A stretch of DNA of 64,000 nucleotides from CAZYHS01 sp964647545 (GCA_964647545.1 CAZYHS010000003.1:1-64000); one strand, 5' to 3'. Positions 1 through 9,412 are shown, counted from the first letter of the stretch. The notes: generated from the letters alone by a model not told the origin. Numbers and translations are program-made.

Positions 1-3000
1 ATAGTTTTACGTTCAAGACAAATGACGGAACTATCGATAGCAACACGGCGACCGTTTCAATAACAATAGATGCGGTGGATGATGAACCTGTCGTTGTTAC
101 GCCGATTGCCGATGTTAGCGTGAATGAAGATGCCTCCGTAACCGTGATACCTTTAAGCGGAGTTTTCGCAGACAGCGACGACGAAGTTATCACGAAGTCG
201 ATAGGCTCCAACAGCAACCCGACTCTGGTTACGCCTGCTATCTCCGAAGACAACCTTACTCTGACCTACGCTCCTAACGAAAGCGGCACGTCAACGATCG
301 TTGTCAGAGGAACAACCGGCGTTGCGCCGGCGACTAAGAGCGTTGAAGCTTCGTTCACAGTCACCGTTGCGTCTGAGGACGATCCGCCGGTGTTGTCGGC
401 GATCGGGGCCAAGAGCGTGGCCGAAGGTGACGTGCTGAGCTTCACGATCAATGCGACCGATGTCGATTCGCCGGAAATAGTTTACAGCGCCAGCAGTTTG
501 CCCAGCGGCGCGACGTTGAATTCGTCCACGGGAGAATTTTCATGGACTCCGTCATATTCGCAGGCAGGCGTCTATAATGTCACATTTACAGCGACGGCCG
601 GAGAAAATAGCGATTCTGAAACGGTTGCGATCACCGTTACTAACGTAAATCAAACGCCGCAGATCGAAAGCGTCGGAAATAAGAACGTCAGCGAGGGGAG
701 CTTGTTATCGTTCACGGTGTCGGCGACCGACGCCGATATCTCCGACGATCTCACTTTGAGCTCGAGCGCGCTGCCTGAAGGGGCTTCGTTCAATACTTCG
801 ACCGGTGCGTTCAGTTGGACGCCGACATACGAACAGTCGGGGAGCTATGAGGTAACTTTCTCGGTAACCGACGGAACCGCTACCGACAGCGAAACTATCA
901 CGATCACGGTCGATAACTTAAATCGTGTGCCGACAGCCACAGCGCAGAGTATTAGCGTGGCCGAAGACGGTGAGGTGGCAATTGTCCTTGCCGGTAGCGA
1001 CGAGGATGTCGGAGCGGTCCTGACCTATACGATAGTAACGCAACCTTCGCACGGCTCGCTTAGCGGGACGCCTCCGAACGTGACCTACACACCTGCGGCA
1101 AATTATAACGGCAGCGACTCGTTTACGTTCAAGGTGAATGATGGAACCGCCGATAGCGCGCCTGCCACGGTTTCTATAACGGTGGATGGCGTGAACGACG
1201 CGCCGGTCGCGGTTGCCGCCTCGATTTCAACGACAGAAGACACACCGGTGTCGGGAACTCTTTCGGCTACAGACACTGAAGGCTCTGCTCTTACTTACTT
1301 GATAGTTTCGAGCGGCAGTAAGGGGACGGCGACTATAACAAACGCCGCGACGGGGGCGTTCACTTACGTTCCGGATGCCAACGCCAATGGAACCGACAGC
1401 TTTACTTTCAAAGCAAACGACGGAGCCGCCGACAGTAATACGGCAACCGTCACAGTTACGATCAGCGCGGTCAACGATTCGCCGGTGTTCGGACAGATCA
1501 CGAACAATAACTTTAATTTCACCGGTTCGGCGGGCGAATTTACTTTTAGTCCGGTCTCAGAAAATCAGACGATAAGTTTCAGCGTTAGCGCGACCGATCC
1601 CGACAACGGCAATAATCCGCTCAACGTCACTGTGCTTGGCAGCCTTCCCAGCGGAGCCACTTTCAGCGGCGGCAATTTCAGCTGGAAACCTTCGTACTCG
1701 CAGGCTCAGGCCGAGAGCTACATCATTCTCTTTAGGGCCACCGGTTCGACGTCGCAAAGCGAGTTCATGATCGTAAATATTCCTGTAGTTAACGTCAATC
1801 GAGCTCCCGCTTTCAGCGGCGCTATTTCGGCTCAAACGATCAACGAGAATCAGGGCCTTACGGTGGTCGCCTCGGCAAGCGATCCTGACGGCGATCAGAT
1901 CTATTACAGCGCGCCTGTTATCAGTCTGACAGCGCAGCAGCAGGAACAGTTCAGCGTGAATTGCAACATGGCCTATTTGCCGCAAGGGGCGCAGCTCAAC
2001 GGTAATACTTTCACATGGACTCCGACATACCAGCAGTCCGGCCAGTATTGCATTGCGATAACTGCAAGCGATCGCGCCGAAGGTGACGATAGCGGTCTAA
2101 GTGTTACGAGCATATTCAAGGTTACGGTCAACAACGTCGTTACGACTCCTGTGCTTGAAGCGATCGGTGACAAGGTTATTGCCGAGGGCGGATCGCTCTC
2201 GTTCGAAATAAGGGCGATGGATCCTGAAACCGGCGACGATTCGACCTTGAGCTATGGCATGACCTCTACTTCGGGAGACGGGTTCTCGGCTTTGCCGGTT
2301 ACAGCCGTATTCAATCAGATTACACACATCTTTACATTTACGCCGTCTTATACAGATTCCGGAATTTACGATGCGACGTTCGTGGTCGGCAAGGTCGGCG
2401 TGCAGGGCACAATGGTTTGGGAATCGATATTTATTACGGTAACCGATACTAACCGTGCTCCAACACTTGCTTCCATCGGCGACAAGGCCGTGACAGCCGG
2501 AGCTTCTCTTGCGTTTACATTGGTCGGAAGCGACGAAGATGCCGGTAGCGTGCTGACATATTCGTCAACAGGGCTTCCAAGCGGTGCGACCTTGAATTCA
2601 TCGACCGGCGCATTCTCGTGGACGCCTTCGTCATCGCAGACCGGAAACTACAACGTTGTGTTCAAAGTTACGGATAACGCTGCGACTCCTCTTTCGAGTG
2701 CCGAGCAGACGGTAGCTATTACAGTGACGGGTGCAGAGGATAACGGCGGTGATGAAGAACCTGCCGAACTCAACGCTGTTTCATGCATCAAGAAGCTCGG
2801 AGAGGGCGATGATTGTATCACCGACAGGCTTGTTGCAAGCGGTTCAAGCGTAACCCTAGATGCAAGCGGTTCGACCGACGGAGTTGTTGCAGCCTCGTCA
2901 ATCGCGGCTTCAATAGGCAAATCGATGCCGGGTAGCGGTCTGGCCTATCAGTGGGAACAGGTTGCCGGCGGCGGCTGCCCAAGCGTTTCGTTCTATCCTA

Positions 3001-5510
3001 ACGAAAATGCGATCGAGCCGGTCGTTACACTTCCTGAAGCTCCGGACGGCTACATAATGACCTGCAAATTCCGCGTGACTGTCAGTAATGATTTAGGCTC
3101 AGACGCGTCCGACATTATCACGGTTCGTGTCGCTTCAAACGGCTATGAAGATACCGAACCTAACGTGGGTTTCAGAATTTACGGACAGGTCTCAAGCGGC
3201 GTGATACTAGAGGACCCTCCGCTAATTTCTTCTGCATCGATCGCTAAGGATTCAGAACAGACCGAGCCTGTTTCGACCGTGTTCTCGGTATTCAAGTGCG
3301 ATCTCGCAAGTTTAGTTGCGTGGAGCGATTGCGACCGTGTGATGGCGTTCGAGCTCCCTGTTACCGACCCGAGCATTTATGACGTTATTTTTGCCGAAGG
3401 TCTTACGGGCGACAGCGGCGCAAGGCAGATAGTTATGTCTTTGCCGAAGTATGACGATTCGAACGGAGCGATATTTAAATTCAATCTTGATAGAGCGCGT
3501 CAGTTTGCTCTTGCACAGGGAGTCATCGACCCGACCGACGAGCAGCTTACGTGGATAGATCGCTTCATCGGAAACGAATCATATAAGAACCTCGGCGCCG
3601 GAATGCAGATAATGGACACCGACGGCGACGGAATTGAGGACATCGTCACGAAATCGAAATTCTTCGAATCGTCATCAAACGGCAGTGTCTATGTTCTGAG
3701 CATCAAGGGAAGAAGCTACGTCAATAGCTCCGGCAGCTTCACCGAAGATTATCTTAACTTCAGGATAAACGCGGGTAGCAACGTCGATATGTCGGATGTT
3801 ACGATTAGTATGCCCACCAAGGTGTCGGGCGATTCTCAGATGATGAACATCTTTGTCGGCGGACTTGGTTCGATGCTTATCAATCCAAAGACAGACGTTA
3901 TCGACGGATTGGGCGGCTCGACCACCATGACCGACATGTTCGGAAGTCTCACCGGAAGCGGGCGTGCCGAGCAGATCGAACAGAGATTCACTTATGCTCT
4001 GCCTCAGACCAGAGGGACATCTTCGATTGAAGGCGGAGAATGTGCTTATTATCTCGGCGGCAGATGCTATAATCCGCCAAGCGGTTATGTGCCGCCGGAG
4101 AACTACCAGCAGTACGGTTCGAGCTCAGAGCTTGCCTCAACCAGCAGAACGCCGTCGCCGACCAAAGCCGTCGCGGCAGATAATGACAGTGCGCTTAACG
4201 CTACCAACATAGCCACCGCCGACGTTAACGGCGACAACTATGATGACACCATCGTAGGTATGCCCGACGAAGGTAAGGTCTATATTTTCTTCGGCAACGA
4301 AACGTTTACAGGCGCGAAAGAGACCTCCGCGGCCGATGTCGTCATCAACTGCTTTGACGACAGCGATGCATGCGGAAGCGTCATAGTCGCCGGCGATGTC
4401 AGCACCGATGGATTCGACGATGTAATAATCGGAGCCCCCGAAGCTGACGGCGAAGGGGACGCTTTCACCGACGCCGGCGAGATCTATGTGGTCTATGGCA
4501 CGAAGGACTGGCCGTCTGCTCTCGACCTTGCCACCTATCCGAGCGTGAACGTTATTTACGGCCTGACAGAGGACGGGCTGATGGGTTCGGAAATGCTTTT
4601 GACCGATATCGACGGCAACGGAACCTACGAGCTCATCGCCAATCTTGCAAATAACACGGCGCTGATATTTACATTCGACCTCAAGACAATAATGGGTCGC
4701 ACTCTGATGCTCTCGCGCATTGCTCTTGACGATCTGACGGGAACTGTAACGGCGCCAAAGGTTATGCTAAGACTGGCGTTGACGGCTTCGACCGACGAAG
4801 CTCTTAACGTCAACACCATTAAGGTTACGGCCGGCGGCACGGGCGTTGACAATCTGCATGTGAAATCGGTCAGCCTTTATCGGGATGAAAACCGCAACGG
4901 CGAGCTCGACGAGCTCGATACCAAGCTTGGCACAAGCCAGACGTTCGATTCGGACAACGGCACGGTTACTTTCACGGGCCTTGCGCAGACTATTGCAGCC
5001 GGCTCAAGCGAACAGTGGATGGTGGTTTATGAGTTTGTGAACGGTAGCTCTTCGATGAATATTTCGGCAATAAGCGATAAGCCGAACGGACTTTCGATTT
5101 TTGTTTTGCTTGCTTTAATGTCGCCGCTATTGATGGTTTCGGTTTTGCGGAATTCAATGCTCAGAGGTTCTATGCGTAAGATGAGATACGATATTTTGAA
5201 GCGTGCCGCGTCGTTCGTGCTAATCGCCGGACTTGCTGTTTTCCTTGCTTCGTGCGGAGATAATCCCGACGCCTATACTGCCCAAGTGGATGGCGATCTT
5301 ACGTTTAAGGCCAGTATTGCTTCCGCGTCCGACATTGAGATCAGCGGCGCTGGCGGAACGGTCGATATTATCGGTGCGCCGATAGAAGGTGACGAAGTGA
5401 CCGTTAATTTCAAGACGAGCGCTGTTGATGGGGAAGTCCCTTCGCCAAACGAGCCCTCAAGCAACTTCGGTATCGCCGGAAGCGGCGTAGGGTGCTCTCT
5501 GATACGCTGA
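1..5510 (+). CDS. Giant Ig/cadherin-like repeat and FG-GAP surface protein, 5' end missing
   Basis: The reading frame is open at the left edge (first whole codon at base 3), so the N-terminus lies outside. The visible part has about 1,835 codons. Modules of roughly 90 residues repeat through about base 2740. Some carry the putative-Ig signature (LPSGATLN, TGAFSWTP, then VTF.. .TDG). Others are cadherin-like/tandem-95 type (ATDTEGSALTY, NGTDSFTFK.NDG). A PKD-like segment follows (about 2770-3150). After it come FG-GAP/integrin-like calcium loops such as DTDGDGIED, DVNGDNYDD and DVSTDGFDD (about 3600-4640). The C-terminus is peculiar: a hydrophobic span at about 5088-5150, a lipobox-like LASC with Cys at 5253, and the final residues GSGVGCSLIR. 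This architecture is known from exported adhesion or surface proteins; ligand and anchoring are unknown. It converges on the CsgG-like gene with only 26 bases between the stops. Confidence 0.85.
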   Translation, partial: SFTFKTNDGTIDSNTATVSITIDAVDDEPVVVTPIADVSVNEDASVTVIPLSGVFADSDDEVITKSIGSNSNPTLVTPAISEDNLTLTYAPNESGTSTIVVRGTTGVAPATKSVEASFTVTVASEDDPPVLSAIGAKSVAEGDVLSFTINATDVDSPEIVYSASSLPSGATLNSSTGEFSWTPSYSQAGVYNVTFTATAGENSDSETVAITVTNVNQTPQIESVGNKNVSEGSLLSFTVSATDADISDDLTLSSSALPEGASFNTSTGAFSWTPTYEQSGSYEVTFSVTDGTATDSETITITVDNLNRVPTATAQSISVAEDGEVAIVLAGSDEDVGAVLTYTIVTQPSHGSLSGTPPNVTYTPAANYNGSDSFTFKVNDGTADSAPATVSITVDGVNDAPVAVAASISTTEDTPVSGTLSATDTEGSALTYLIVSSGSKGTATITNAATGAFTYVPDANANGTDSFTFKANDGAADSNTATVTVTISAVNDSPVFGQITNNNFNFTGSAGEFTFSPVSENQTISFSVSATDPDNGNNPLNVTVLGSLPSGATFSGGNFSWKPSYSQAQAESYIILFRATGSTSQSEFMIVNIPVVNVNRAPAFSGAISAQTINENQGLTVVASASDPDGDQIYYSAPVISLTAQQQEQFSVNCNMAYLPQGAQLNGNTFTWTPTYQQSGQYCIAITASDRAEGDDSGLSVTSIFKVTVNNVVTTPVLEAIGDKVIAEGGSLSFEIRAMDPETGDDSTLSYGMTSTSGDGFSALPVTAVFNQITHIFTFTPSYTDSGIYDATFVVGKVGVQGTMVWESIFITVTDTNRAPTLASIGDKAVTAGASLAFTLVGSDEDAGSVLTYSSTGLPSGATLNSSTGAFSWTPSSSQTGNYNVVFKVTDNAATPLSSAEQTVAITVTGAEDNGGDEEPAELNAVSCIKKLGEGDDCITDRLVASGSSVTLDASGSTDGVVAASSIAASIGKSMPGSGLAYQWEQVAGGGCPSVSFYPNENAIEPVVTLPEAPDGYIMTCKFRVTVSNDLGSDASDIITVRVASNGYEDTEPNVGFRIYGQVSSGVILEDPPLISSASIAKDSEQTEPVSTVFSVFKCDLASLVAWSDCDRVMAFELPVTDPSIYDVIFAEGLTGDSGARQIVMSLPKYDDSNGAIFKFNLDRARQFALAQGVIDPTDEQLTWIDRFIGNESYKNLGAGMQIMDTDGDGIEDIVTKSKFFESSSNGSVYVLSIKGRSYVNSSGSFTEDYLNFRINAGSNVDMSDVTISMPTKVSGDSQMMNIFVGGLGSMLINPKTDVIDGLGGSTTMTDMFGSLTGSGRAEQIEQRFTYALPQTRGTSSIEGGECAYYLGGRCYNPPSGYVPPENYQQYGSSSELASTSRTPSPTKAVAADNDSALNATNIATADVNGDNYDDTIVGMPDEGKVYIFFGNETFTGAKETSAADVVINCFDDSDACGSVIVAGDVSTDGFDDVIIGAPEADGEGDAFTDAGEIYVVYGTKDWPSALDLATYPSVNVIYGLTEDGLMGSEMLLTDIDGNGTYELIANLANNTALIFTFDLKTIMGRTLMLSRIALDDLTGTVTAPKVMLRLALTASTDEALNVNTIKVTAGGTGVDNLHVKSVSLYRDENRNGELDELDTKLGTSQTFDSDNGTVTFTGLAQTIAAGSSEQWMVVYEFVNGSSSMNISAISDKPNGLSIFVLLALMSPLLMVSVLRNSMLRGSMRKMRYDILKRAASFVLIAGLAVFLASCGDNPDAYTAQVDGDLTFKASIASASDIEISGAGGTVDIIGAPIEGDEVTVNFKTSAVDGEVPSPNEPSSNFGIAGSGVGCSLIR

Positions 5511-5536
5511 CAAACCACAGACTAAAGAGATTGCGG

Positions 5537-6508
5537 CTATTGCTGTCTGATTATGTCTCCGCTTTTAAATCCGCTACCGGAAAGAATTTCCCCTACAGAA
5601 TATTTTGGCATCGCTTTTGAAATCTGAATCTCTCCGGCTAAGGTCTCTTCGACTCCGAGAATTGCACCGGAGTCTGGATCGACCAGCTCTTCTCCGGCCT
5701 TATAGACTTTATAAATATCTCCCGACTTAACTCCCGAATCGGCGCCGGCGTTAATGTATATTTTGCCGGCTTTAGCGTTTATGACCTTGCCTTCCCACGG
5801 AAGGTTTTCCATATTTTTGACTATCCATGCGACGCACTTATCGAGCGCGCGTGAAAATGTCTTGTCGAGCGTCGAACGAAGATTGCCGCCTCCGGCTCCG
5901 AGGCCTCCGTCGCCGAAGCCGCCCCCTGCAAAGCTAAATGACGATTGGGTCGATGAGCACTGATGCGAGCCTTTTATTTCAAGCGTTGTGGTGTCGTACC
6001 AGCGCACGACGACCGACACTTTGTTCGACGAAATTCCCATTCCACCCAGTCCGAAACCTCCGCTACCCCAGCCGGCGCCGCCCCCTCCGAAGCTGGAGCC
6101 TTTTCCTGCGCCTGTTATCATGCCGACAAAAAGTGCCTGAGCCGCCATTGCTTTGCCGGCATCTGCTCCCTTGCCGCGTGAAAGCCCGCTCTGTTTTGCG
6201 GCCTGTTCGCGTTCTGCGGCCCTTGATAACGTCAGGTCGACAGATTTTCTGTCCCGTTCAACAACGATAAATTTGCCGGTATTGACCAGTTTATCGACCA
6301 GAATGTCTCCGAGATTGGTGGCCACGTCGGTTCCCCAAGCCACATTTTCTAGGTCGAAATCGGCGACGGCGATAACTTTTTTCAGGGCCGGGACAGCGGC
6401 TTCTTTTGCGGCCTTTTTTTGCGAGCCTCTGTCGCGCTTAACAACGGCTCCCGCCGAAAACGGGACAAATAGTGTGATTGTTAGCAGGGCTACGATAATT
6501 TTTTTCAT
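5537..6508 (-). CDS. CsgG-like outer-membrane pore/assembly protein with FlgT-like C-terminal domain
   Basis: The product has about 323 residues with a signal peptide ending near residue 21 (FSAGA). The central part fits the CsgG family: IAVADFDLEN at the start, a GDILVDKLV helix and FIVVERDR, as in curli secretion pores. Two glycine-rich insertions interrupt it (around residues 120-150 and 190-205). The last 90 residues (GKIYINAG, GVKSGDIYKVYK) look like the C-terminal domain of FlgT-type proteins. I chose the ATG at 6508 because AAGGA lies just upstream and it gives a normal signal peptide; an upstream in-frame start would add 13 poor residues. It is divergent from an LPP20-like lipoprotein gene. 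No curli subunit gene (csgA, csgE, csgF) is in the window, so a curli role is not implied. Confidence 0.8.
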   Translation of the reverse strand: MKKIIVALLTITLFVPFSAGAVVKRDRGSQKKAAKEAAVPALKKVIAVADFDLENVAWGTDVATNLGDILVDKLVNTGKFIVVERDRKSVDLTLSRAAEREQAAKQSGLSRGKGADAGKAMAAQALFVGMITGAGKGSSFGGGGAGWGSGGFGLGGMGISSNKVSVVVRWYDTTTLEIKGSHQCSSTQSSFSFAGGGFGDGGLGAGGGNLRSTLDKTFSRALDKCVAWIVKNMENLPWEGKVINAKAGKIYINAGADSGVKSGDIYKVYKAGEELVDPDSGAILGVEETLAGEIQISKAMPKYSVGEILSGSGFKSGDIIRQQ

Positions 6509-6661
6509 GATGATTTTCCTTTCTTTCGAACGGTAAAGTGATGGCACCGACTATCATAATTATTTTTTTATGGCAAATGAATGGTCGTTCTTAGAACAGG
6601 AATTTTCTCTGGAGTTTTTGCGGCAATCGGTTATGTTGCCAAAAAAATAACGGGGGTTCTT

Positions 6662-7297
6662 ATGAAACGTTCTTTGGCTCTTCTTGGTGTGTTAGCGGCC
6701 GCTGTTCTTGTCGCGGGTTGCGGCAAAAGTTATACGGTTGACGGCAAAAAATTTAAGGTAAAAAAGGATAAGATAGTCGAAACCAGTTACGGCTCAAAGT
6801 CAGACGCAAAATATTTTTACAAAAAACCGCGCATAGAAAAGAACAACACTCTTTACGTAATCGGCGCGGTCGATGTCCCCGGAGATTCCAGCCCGACGCG
6901 CTGCGAAGTCGCGGCAGATATGCAGGCTAGAGCCGAACTGGCCGCCGAGCTTAAAACGCGCATTTCAAACGAGCTGCAATATTCGGCCGAAGGCTTCAAC
7001 ATAAACGCTTCTAATCTGTCGCAGATCACTAACCAGCTTACAAAGATCGAGTTTATGCAGGGGGCGTTCATAGACACCCGATTCTGGGAGAAAAAGATCG
7101 TTCAAAACGGACCCGATTCTTACGTCAAATATACTTGTTACAGCCGTGCCGCTATGCCTCTTTCAAAATTCAAAGAGAACACCGATCGCCTCTTAAAAGA
7201 ACATGAAGGCGACGTTTTCAGCAGCGACTTCAGACGCAAGGTCGATGCTTCTTGGGACGAATTTTTTAAACCCGAAGAGATAAAACAAGATGAATAA
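6662..7297 (+). CDS. LPP20-like lipoprotein
   Basis: This 211-residue product begins with a lipoprotein signal (LLGVLAAAVLVAGC, Cys near residue 20). Its core has the LPP20 pattern: a short strand YVIGAVDVPG, then a long helix rich in Ala in which many residues precede LAAELKTRISNEL, and a closing strand with YVKYTCYSRAAM. LPP20-type domains occur in outer-membrane lipoproteins including FlgP-like ones. The start at 6662 is preceded by GGGGG at a good distance; an in-frame ATG at 6581 would bury the signal peptide. The next gene begins eight bases before this stop, so the two are translationally linked. The partner genes and the CsgG-like gene across the divergent promoter region suggest a shared envelope structure. 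Confidence 0.75.
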   Translation: MKRSLALLGVLAAAVLVAGCGKSYTVDGKKFKVKKDKIVETSYGSKSDAKYFYKKPRIEKNNTLYVIGAVDVPGDSSPTRCEVAADMQARAELAAELKTRISNELQYSAEGFNINASNLSQITNQLTKIEFMQGAFIDTRFWEKKIVQNGPDSYVKYTCYSRAAMPLSKFKENTDRLLKEHEGDVFSSDFRRKVDASWDEFFKPEEIKQDE

Positions 7298-8123
7298 TAA
7301 AACGATTTTTTTAGCGGCGCTTGCACTTCTAGTGTCGTTTGCCGCTCATGCGAAGCAGCCTCCCAAGTGGACCAAAAAGGTCAACTGGGAGGAGGGGGGA
7401 TATCATTATTTTGTCGGGACCTCTTCTGGTTCGTCCAGCGAGGAACTTGGCAGGCGCGAAGCTTACGACAACGCTATGGGCGAGGCGCTGCAATCGCTGT
7501 TCGGGGTGACGGGGAGGATGGAGCTGGCCAGCTATGCCGACCTTCAGAAGATCCAGATATCTCAGGACGTCTATATCGCGACCGACGAAGTGCAGCTTCC
7601 GGCACAAAGCGTCGATATCTTCGTCGAGAAGGTCAAAGAAAAGGGTGTTGTTAAATTCAATGTCTGGCGTTCGATAAAGATAAAAAAGAGCGATGCCGAA
7701 GGTGAATTGGCACGTTTGAAAAGGCTTGCCGAAGAAAAGAAAATAGCGGCGGTTCCGGCGGTATCAGATGAGAAAGACGGTCTTGTCGCGGTCATAGCGG
7801 AGGGCTCGTCGGTGATCGTCAATGAAAATAAACCGGCTGCAAAAGCCGCCGCGGTAAAGAATGCGATAAAGCGTTCGTGCGAAAGGTTGTCTAAAGAATG
7901 GTATTATTCCGATTTCATTCAGCAAAATTTTGATAAATTCAGCAGCGTTGTTTTTAACAGGTGTGCATCGTATTCCAAAGGATACGACCTTATCTCCGGA
8001 GAGGCCGTGGACAACGTTTATAAGGCAAATTTAAAGGTCTATCTTAAGGGCGCAGAAATTGAACGCCGCTTAAAAGACGTCGGATTATATCGGCAGAAAA
8101 ATGGGAGAAATCATGAAGAATAA
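7290..8123 (+). CDS. Secreted LPP20/FlgT N-terminal-like protein
   Basis: The 277-residue product has a cleavable signal peptide (ALLVSFAAHA, cleavage near residue 22) without a lipobox Cys. Residues 25-150 contain YHYFVGTSSG, an Ala-rich helix and a strand ending in FNVWRSIKIKK, a pattern seen in LPP20-like and FlgT N-terminal domains. A charged helix (SDAEGELARLKRLAEEKK) follows, and then a second half that I cannot assign. It overlaps both neighbours by a few bases, so it belongs to one operon with the lipoprotein before it and the secreted protein after it. It may form part of a periplasmic ring or scaffold, but that is inferred from family resemblance only. Confidence 0.65.
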   Translation: MNNKTIFLAALALLVSFAAHAKQPPKWTKKVNWEEGGYHYFVGTSSGSSSEELGRREAYDNAMGEALQSLFGVTGRMELASYADLQKIQISQDVYIATDEVQLPAQSVDIFVEKVKEKGVVKFNVWRSIKIKKSDAEGELARLKRLAEEKKIAAVPAVSDEKDGLVAVIAEGSSVIVNENKPAAKAAAVKNAIKRSCERLSKEWYYSDFIQQNFDKFSSVVFNRCASYSKGYDLISGEAVDNVYKANLKVYLKGAEIERRLKDVGLYRQKNGRNHEE

Positions 8124-8784
8124 AATATTTTTATTGGCGGCGTTGCTTTCTTTTTCTGCCGGAGCATTTGCCGAGGATGTTGCGGTGCCGGTCATTGGAG
8201 AGGTTACCGAAGAGGTTGTAAACACAAAACCCAAGGTCGCAGTTTTTGCAAGCGAGCAAAATGTCGACGGGGTGAGGGCGAATTCTTTTTACAGATCTTA
8301 TTTTGAGCGTTCCTCCGAGGTCGCTGTCAGCGAAACGTCTTTTAACACCTGTGAGAACGCCGTTTCCAACGCGCTAAGTTCGGCCGGTTTCCCGATTGTC
8401 GAGCTTACTCTTGACCCGACCGAAGTGAAGAAAGCCTACAAGCTTAAGCCCGTCTTTGAAAGGTACGACGAGAATTTTGTTAACATTCCCGAGGGGAACG
8501 CTGCGAAGCTTGCAAAGGTGGTTGACAACGATGTCGGTCTTGTGGTCACTTGCACGGCCCTTGCGAAGAACAGCGGAAAGAAGAGCGCATTTATGAATTC
8601 GATCGGCGCAAACGTTACCTGCAAAGCCGTCAACGTAAAGAATAACTCGCGGGTTATGGGGGCTTCCGCAACCGCCGCCGTCGTTCATGTCGATCCGGTG
8701 ACCGGAGGAAATCAGGCGCTGGAAAAAGTGTGCAGGGAAGTCGGCGATAAGCTCGCATCTGTCTTAAGCGAAAGGTTCAAATGA
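8113..8784 (+). CDS. Secreted protein of unknown function in envelope operon
   Basis: The product has 223 residues with a signal peptide (LLSFSAGAFA, cleavage before EDV). The mature part has an alternating alpha/beta look (PKVAVFASEQNV; ENAVSNALSSAGFPIVEL; VGLVVTCTALAK), similar in outline to the small alpha/beta domains of TolB/CsgG/FlgT middle regions, but I do not recognise a named family. GGGAG ahead of the ATG at 8113 supports this start over the in-frame ATG at 8101. It overlaps the preceding gene by 11 bases and ends one base before hpt, so translation is probably coupled on both sides. Confidence 0.65.
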   Translation: MKNKIFLLAALLSFSAGAFAEDVAVPVIGEVTEEVVNTKPKVAVFASEQNVDGVRANSFYRSYFERSSEVAVSETSFNTCENAVSNALSSAGFPIVELTLDPTEVKKAYKLKPVFERYDENFVNIPEGNAAKLAKVVDNDVGLVVTCTALAKNSGKKSAFMNSIGANVTCKAVNVKNNSRVMGASATAAVVHVDPVTGGNQALEKVCREVGDKLASVLSERFK

Positions 8785-8785
8785 T

Positions 8786-9295
8786 ATGGCGATAGATATT
8801 CTGGTTACAGAGAAAGAGATCCAAGAAAGAATTCGAGAGCTTGCAAGCGAAATAGAACGCGATTTTGCCGGCGAAGATGAAATCACGGTCGTCGGAGTTT
8901 TAAAAGGTTCGTTCATTTTCATGGCCGATCTTGTTCGCAGCATAAAGATTCCGCTGCGTTGCGATTTCTTGCGCGTTGCCAGTTATGAGCACAATCACAG
9001 CACCGGCATGGTCAGAATGGAATTCGATCTGACACAACCTGTCGCCGGAAAGAGCGTCCTCATCATAGAAGATATCGTTGACACCGGAAACACGCTGAAG
9101 TTTTTGCTCGAGCACATGCATTCAAAGAAGCCGAAGAAGCTCAAGGTCGCCAGCCTGCTTTATAAAAATGTCGGCAAGGTCAGAAGTTTAGTCGATTATG
9201 TAGGTTTTAACGTGCCTGAGAAATTCGTGGTCGGTTACGGTCTAGACGACGAAGGTCTTCTCAGGTCTCTTCCATACATCGGCGTAAAACGCTGA
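8786..9295 (+). CDS. hpt: Hypoxanthine phosphoribosyltransferase
   Basis: This enzyme joins hypoxanthine (often also guanine) to PRPP to form IMP in purine salvage. The 169-residue length is usual for the bacterial family. The PRPP-binding motif EDIVDTGNT lies at residues 95-103, and the N-terminal VLKGSFIFMADL and C-terminal VVGYGLDDEG segments are typical. It starts one base after the preceding secreted-protein gene and so reads as the last gene of that operon, an unexpected partner for envelope genes. In this window it complements adenine deaminase, which makes hypoxanthine. A weak stem (CTCTA/TAGAG, about 9342-9356) followed by CGCTTTTT may end transcription. Confidence 0.95.
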   Translation: MAIDILVTEKEIQERIRELASEIERDFAGEDEITVVGVLKGSFIFMADLVRSIKIPLRCDFLRVASYEHNHSTGMVRMEFDLTQPVAGKSVLIIEDIVDTGNTLKFLLEHMHSKKPKKLKVASLLYKNVGKVRSLVDYVGFNVPEKFVVGYGLDDEGLLRSLPYIGVKR

Positions 9296-9385
9296 CGTGT
9301 CTTGATTTTGGATGCGATGTCCATTTGCTGAACAGTCTCTCTATTTTGTAGAGCGCTTTTTGCAGTTTTAGTCAAAATTTCTCAA

Positions 9386-9412
9386 GCGGCATGGCTTGCA
9401 ATTAGATGCCGC
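9386..9412 (+). promoter_or_regulatory. Inverted repeat abutting a start codon
   Basis: GCGGCAT (9386-9392) and ATGCCGC (9406-9412) form perfect seven-base arms around a 13-base loop. The second arm ends at the base before the ATG at 9413. No Shine-Dalgarno sequence is visible in the usual place, which the arm occupies. In RNA this would put a hairpin at the ribosome site; in DNA it could be an operator. The role is inferred. Confidence 0.35.

Noticed and set aside
75..2740. CRISPR-like or tandem DNA repeats in the giant gene
   Set aside because: The periodicity is at protein level (about 90 residues) with diverged DNA, as expected for Ig-like modules.
9386..9400. Sigma54 promoter-like GGCATGGCTTGC
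   Set aside because: The GG and GC pairs are eight bases apart rather than ten.
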